Part shown: positions 13,243 through 16,484 of the stretch, piece by piece
Layout: every line of letters starts with the position of its first letter
How positions within the stretch are numbered: the first letter of the stretch is position 1
NCBI RefSeq assembly: GCF_004138495.1
Contig: NZ_ML142864.1
Span: forward strand, 38,663 to 55,146
DNA length: 16,484 nt
Reading direction: 5' to 3'
Origin: Phytoactinopolyspora endophytica
Lineage (GTDB): Bacteria; Actinomycetota; Actinomycetes; Jiangellales; Jiangellaceae
Position numbers and translations under genes: made by a program
Notes under the pieces: model-generated
What the model was told of the DNA's origin: nothing
The model's database searches: none
What the model saw: the letters and a program-made list of their open reading frames with translations, nothing else

Positions 13243-13272
13243 CTTGTGCGCCGGAAGGTGTCAAGACACAAG
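13243..13272 (+). promoter_or_regulatory. Nested inverted repeats upstream of the purine permease
   Basis: GTGTC-AA-GACAC (13258-13269) is a perfect palindrome, and CTTGTG (13243-13248) pairs with CACAAG (13267-13272); the two pairings exclude each other. They lie 40-70 bp before the permease start and could be an operator or a leader switch. I looked for a purine riboswitch core here and did not find one. Confidence 0.3.
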
Positions 13273-13312
13273 CCGCAGCATGTGACGACGTCGGAGAACG
13301 TGAGGAGCCAGT

Positions 13313-14770
13313 ATGCCGACAAGCCGAACGCGCGCCCCGGGCGCCGCGCTGGATCGGTTCTTCCGGATCAGCGAGCGTGGTTCGACCATGGGACGTGAGG
13401 TCCGGGGCGGCCTGGTCACGTTCTTCGCGATGGCGTACATCATCGTGCTGAACCCGTTGATCATCGGTCTGGCCCCGGACGTCGACGGCAACTTCCTCGG
13501 CGGCGGCAGTGAACCGGACCTGGCGAAGATTGCGGCGGCTACCGCTCTGGTCGCGGGTGTCATGACCATCGCCATGGGTCTGATCGCCAACTTCCCGCTG
13601 GCGCTGGCGACCGGTCTCGGCCTGAACGCCTTCGTCGCCACCGGCGTGGCCACCGAGATGTCGTGGGCGGATGCGATGGGCTTGGTGGTGATCGAGGGCG
13701 CGATCATCGTGATCCTCGTGCTGCTCCGAGTGCGGCGCGCGGTCTTCAACGCGGTACCACGGGCCTTGAAAACCGCCATCGGCGTGGGGATCGGGCTGTT
13801 CATCTCGCTGGTCGGCCTGGTCAACGCTGGGTTCGTGACGTCGACAGGTGTGGCTTCCCCGCCGGTGGGGCTGGGTATCGAGGACTCCCTGTCCACGCTC
13901 CCCGTCGCGGTGTTCGTCGTCGGTCTGCTAGTCCTGTTCTTCCTCTACACCCGCGGGATCACCGGTGCCATCCTGTGGACGATCGTCGGGACGTCGGTCC
14001 TCGCGGTCGTGGTCGAATCCATCGCCGATCTCGGAACGACGGAGGACAACCCCAAGGGCTGGAACCTCAACGCGCCTGCCGTGCCGGACGATCTGGTCGG
14101 GCTACCGGACTTCTCCCTGCTCGGGGAGTTCAGCCTGCTCGGATCCTGGGAGTCGGTGGGCGTGGTCAGCGTCCTCCTCTTCGTGTTCACACTCATGTTG
14201 GTCGACTTCTTCGACACGATGGGCACGATGGTGGCCGTCGGGCAGGAGGGCGGCCTGCTGGATGAGGAGGGCAACCCGCACAAGAGCAATGAGATCCTGC
14301 TGGTCGACGGGGTAGCGACGATGGCCGGCGGTGCCGCGGCAATCTCGAGCAACACGTCGTACGCCGAGTCCGCCTCGGGCGTGGGTGAAGGCGCGCGTAC
14401 CGGGTTGGCCAGCGTGGTCACCGGTATCTGCTTCCTGTTGGCGACCTTCCTCGCGCCGCTGGTCGGCATGGTGCCGAACGAAGCTGCCGCGCCTGCGTTG
14501 GTGCTGGTGGGATTCTTGATGATGACTCAGATCCGGAGCATCCCATGGGATGACCTGGAGCTGGCGATCCCGGCTTTCCTGACGATCATCCTGATGCCGT
14601 TCACCTACTCGATCAGCGTCGGAATCGGAGCAGGGTTCGTCTCCTTCGTGCTGATCAAGCTCATGCGTGGCAAGATCCGCGAGGTCCACCCGCTGTTGTG
14701 GGCGGTCGCTGCATTCTTCGTCGTCTACTTCGCGATCTCGCCCATCGAGGATCTGCTCGGCGTCACGTGA
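13313..14770 (+). CDS. NCS2 / AzgA-type purine (guanine-hypoxanthine) permease
   Basis: This 485-aa inner-membrane symporter is of the AzgA/PbuG branch of the NCS2 family, with about 14 helices expected. RFFRISERGSTMGREVRGGLVTFFAMAYIIVLNP (15-48) is the family's N-terminus. ATGLGLNAFVA (99-109) holds substrate-site residues, FDTMGTMVAVG (300-310) is the conserved acidic helix, and SSNTSYAESASGVGEGARTGLASVV (345-369) the second half-helix motif. It most likely imports guanine, hypoxanthine or adenine with protons; the exact base cannot be decided. ATG 13313 is preceded by GAGGAG (13302-13307) with good spacing. It is divergent from the DUF2530 gene. Its stop overlaps the stop of the opposing gene by 8 bp, and no terminator lies between them. 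Confidence 0.93.
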   Translation: MPTSRTRAPGAALDRFFRISERGSTMGREVRGGLVTFFAMAYIIVLNPLIIGLAPDVDGNFLGGGSEPDLAKIAAATALVAGVMTIAMGLIANFPLALATGLGLNAFVATGVATEMSWADAMGLVVIEGAIIVILVLLRVRRAVFNAVPRALKTAIGVGIGLFISLVGLVNAGFVTSTGVASPPVGLGIEDSLSTLPVAVFVVGLLVLFFLYTRGITGAILWTIVGTSVLAVVVESIADLGTTEDNPKGWNLNAPAVPDDLVGLPDFSLLGEFSLLGSWESVGVVSVLLFVFTLMLVDFFDTMGTMVAVGQEGGLLDEEGNPHKSNEILLVDGVATMAGGAAAISSNTSYAESASGVGEGARTGLASVVTGICFLLATFLAPLVGMVPNEAAAPALVLVGFLMMTQIRSIPWDDLELAIPAFLTIILMPFTYSISVGIGAGFVSFVLIKLMRGKIREVHPLLWAVAAFFVVYFAISPIEDLLGVT

Positions 14771-16484
14771 TGCCGTGGAACGCCTCCTCGGTGAGCAGGG
14801 TGGCGAGCGCGTCCGGGTCTAGGAGTGCCTCGGCGAGGAGCCACCGCCGGCTCCATTGTCCGGTGGACCAAGCAAGGCCGCGGGCCAAGCCGTCAAGGGT
14901 CGCCGCGTGGACGATGCCGGCCTCGACCCACCAGGTGACAGATACCCCGGCGACCGTCAGCTCGTCATACTCGACGTACGTGTCCGGAATACCGGAGAGA
15001 ACCGCTCGTGCCACGTCGGGAACGGGCTGCCGCGCACCGGCGCCTTCCGGTGCGGCGTCGTAGGCCTCCTGGGCAAGGTCGACGTCCAGGAGCTCGGCCA
15101 GCTGCGCGGAGCCGGGGATCACGGCGGGTAGTCCGAGCTGCATCCAATGTGGCCCATCGCAGACGACGACCTCGTCCGCGTCGACGACGCGGGTGCCGGC
15201 GCCGTCCGGGACACGCAACCGTTCAGGCGCGACGGAGGACTCCGGGACTCGGTGCGCAAGGTCGGAGTAGATCTCCATCAGGTGGCCGGATGCCAGGATG
15301 ACGGTCTCATCGCCGAGCCGCTCGAACAGCACGTCGAGGGAGATGTCCGGTACCGATCGGGCCACGCCGAGCGCCGCGATGAATGCGTCGTCCACCCTCA
15401 GCGATGCGGCGGCAGGCAGGAGCGCGCGGGCAGTGGGGGAAGCGTCGCGGACGCTGAGCTGGCCGAGGCCGCGCCCGTCGATCCTGGCGTGGGTCCGCAA
15501 CCACCAGGCTGTATAAGACTCGACCGCATACCGGGTTCCGTCCGACGTCACAGCGTAGGCCGGCTCGACGACAGCGGCCCGGGTGTCCGGGGAGCCGGCC
15601 AACCGGTGCAGGACCTCCGGCCAGGCGTCGTCGCGGACGAGGTCGAGATCACGCACCGCGGTGAACTCCGGGAAGAACGGCGGGATGCCTGTCTCCGGAA
15701 GGTCGTCCAGGACGGTGGCGGCCCATTCGTCCTCGCCGTCGAGGTCGTGCCACAGCTCGTCGTCGAGCGAAACGTCGCTATCGCGCAAAACAGCGAAATC
15801 GTCGCGCACGCCGACGGCGCGAAGCGTCTCTTCGCCGTGACGTTCCAGAACATGGTCGGCGACGGAATACTCGGCCGGATCGACGTCGAGCAAGGTCAGC
15901 ACGTCGCTGCCCGGAAGCATGAGCTCTTTCGCGGGGGCCAACGTTCCGGTCGCGTCCGGTATTGGCAGCTCCATCAGCCAAGCCTGGTCCTCGTATGTCA
16001 GCTCCGCGGCCGCCACCAGGGTGAGCACCGCGGCCACTGGTTCGATGACCGCATCGTCGTCTGCGTTCTCCACGGCGGAGCGCACCGCCGGATCGCGCAG
16101 CGCCGACGCCGCGCCGGCCTCGGTGGCACCGAGCCTGTCCAACAGCGGATGGACCGCGTCCGGGTCGACCACCCGCAGCCCGAACGGCGCGAGCAGTTCG
16201 GGATCGACGTCGCTCGGGAGGAGCACACTGCGCGGACCGCGGACCACTCGGCCATCCGCCAACGGAACCGGCAGCGCCCCGAGCGCCTCAAGGTCGGCAC
16301 CGTCCAACGCGGCGTAGATCTCCCGCCACCGTGCGGGCGGCAGATCGACAGCGCTCAGTTCGTCGACAAGGTCGGCCAGCGAGGTGACACGGGCACCCAG
16401 CCGCTGCAGGACGTCGCGCCGCCACCACCCTGTGGCGGGGAGACCGGCGACGAATGGCGCCAGAGCCGTCGGGTTCGCGGCTCG
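14763..16484 (-). CDS. C-terminal 573 residues of a large sacsin/HSP90-ATPase-like protein (N-terminus outside window)
   Basis: The frame is open to the right edge, so the start is missing. A TTG at 16307 is internal: 59 upstream codons in frame read as normal protein (LPPARWREIYAAL leads into it). The visible part is acidic, Leu/Ala/Val-rich and soluble, without membrane helices. Segments such as PLADGRVVRGPRSVLLP, LDLVRDDAWPEVLHRL, YAVESYTAWWLRTHARIDGRG and WVEAGIVHAATLDGLARGLAWSTGQW recall the C-terminal half of the large actinobacterial proteins annotated as sacsin N-terminal ATPase-like (GHKL/HSP90-type ATPase at the missing N-terminus). The family call rests on recollection of this pattern, and the ATPase domain itself is not in view. 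It converges on, and overlaps by 8 bp, the permease gene. Confidence 0.6.
   Translation of the reverse strand, partial: RAANPTALAPFVAGLPATGWWRRDVLQRLGARVTSLADLVDELSAVDLPPARWREIYAALDGADLEALGALPVPLADGRVVRGPRSVLLPSDVDPELLAPFGLRVVDPDAVHPLLDRLGATEAGAASALRDPAVRSAVENADDDAVIEPVAAVLTLVAAAELTYEDQAWLMELPIPDATGTLAPAKELMLPGSDVLTLLDVDPAEYSVADHVLERHGEETLRAVGVRDDFAVLRDSDVSLDDELWHDLDGEDEWAATVLDDLPETGIPPFFPEFTAVRDLDLVRDDAWPEVLHRLAGSPDTRAAVVEPAYAVTSDGTRYAVESYTAWWLRTHARIDGRGLGQLSVRDASPTARALLPAAASLRVDDAFIAALGVARSVPDISLDVLFERLGDETVILASGHLMEIYSDLAHRVPESSVAPERLRVPDGAGTRVVDADEVVVCDGPHWMQLGLPAVIPGSAQLAELLDVDLAQEAYDAAPEGAGARQPVPDVARAVLSGIPDTYVEYDELTVAGVSVTWWVEAGIVHAATLDGLARGLAWSTGQWSRRWLLAEALLDPDALATLLTEEAFHGIT

Noticed and set aside
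13132..13312. Purine riboswitch before the NCS2 permease
   Set aside because: I could not find the conserved three-way junction sequence; only nested inverted repeats are present.
16305..16307. TTG start of the right-hand gene
   Set aside because: The frame continues upstream for 59 codons to the window edge with ordinary protein composition, so this TTG is an internal leucine.

Overview
This is a high-GC chromosomal segment from an actinobacterium (Actinomycetota). The evidence is GC-rich third codon positions, an IdeR/DtxR iron regulator whose metal ligands fall at the same residue numbers as in the mycobacterial and corynebacterial proteins, a mycobacterial-type SerC, an actinobacterial-type second citrate synthase, a DUF2530 protein, and several start codons that sit 7 nt behind a TANNNT -10 box, which suggests leaderless transcripts. 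The genus cannot be fixed from the sequence. I see no insertion sequence, phage gene, CRISPR array, tRNA or rRNA. Most of the window reads as core or housekeeping chromosome.

Left part (1-3081): the 3' end of an acyltransferase-3 membrane protein (+) converges on an HD-domain phosphohydrolase (-), which follows ideR (-). Divergent from ideR is a two-gene unit (+): an orphan ParA ATPase and, overlapping it by ATGA, a 96-aa basic protein whose C-terminus looks like a ribbon-helix-helix DNA-binding domain. Behind this pair lies a 105-nt element with a 15+8-bp inverted repeat.

Middle part (3082-8640): nagA (-) and a double-hotdog-like gene (+) are divergent. Their start codons are 31 bp apart, and each has the same TACGGT box 7 nt before its ATG, so the promoter region is almost a mirror image. 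Next comes a region without a conventional gene (4940-5328) that carries the most unusual element of the window. It has a possible promoter, a 12-codon ORF behind a Shine-Dalgarno sequence nearly fully complementary to the 16S rRNA 3' end, two CTGCTCG copies that can compete for one downstream partner, and a long terminator-like hairpin. Then follow pdxH (-), a citrate synthase (+) and serC (+), the last ending in a strong hairpin terminator. SerC is PLP-dependent and PdxH makes PLP, a plausible but unproven functional link.

Right part (8640-16484): a lower-GC stretch with three successive hairpins leads into a 27-codon membrane-peptide gene. A marR-MFS exporter-thpR cluster (-) follows, with marR and the exporter overlapping by GTGA. 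A DUF2530 membrane protein with a very long disordered tail (-) is divergent from an AzgA-type purine permease (+). The permease runs tail-to-tail, with an 8-bp overlap, into the C-terminal 573 residues of a large protein resembling the sacsin/HSP90-ATPase-like family (-), cut by the window edge.

The most promising candidates for something undescribed are the 5050-5305 leader/sRNA element, the mirror-image nagA/hotdog promoter, the ParA-RHH pair with its long inverted repeat, and the 27-aa membrane peptide with its structured leader.
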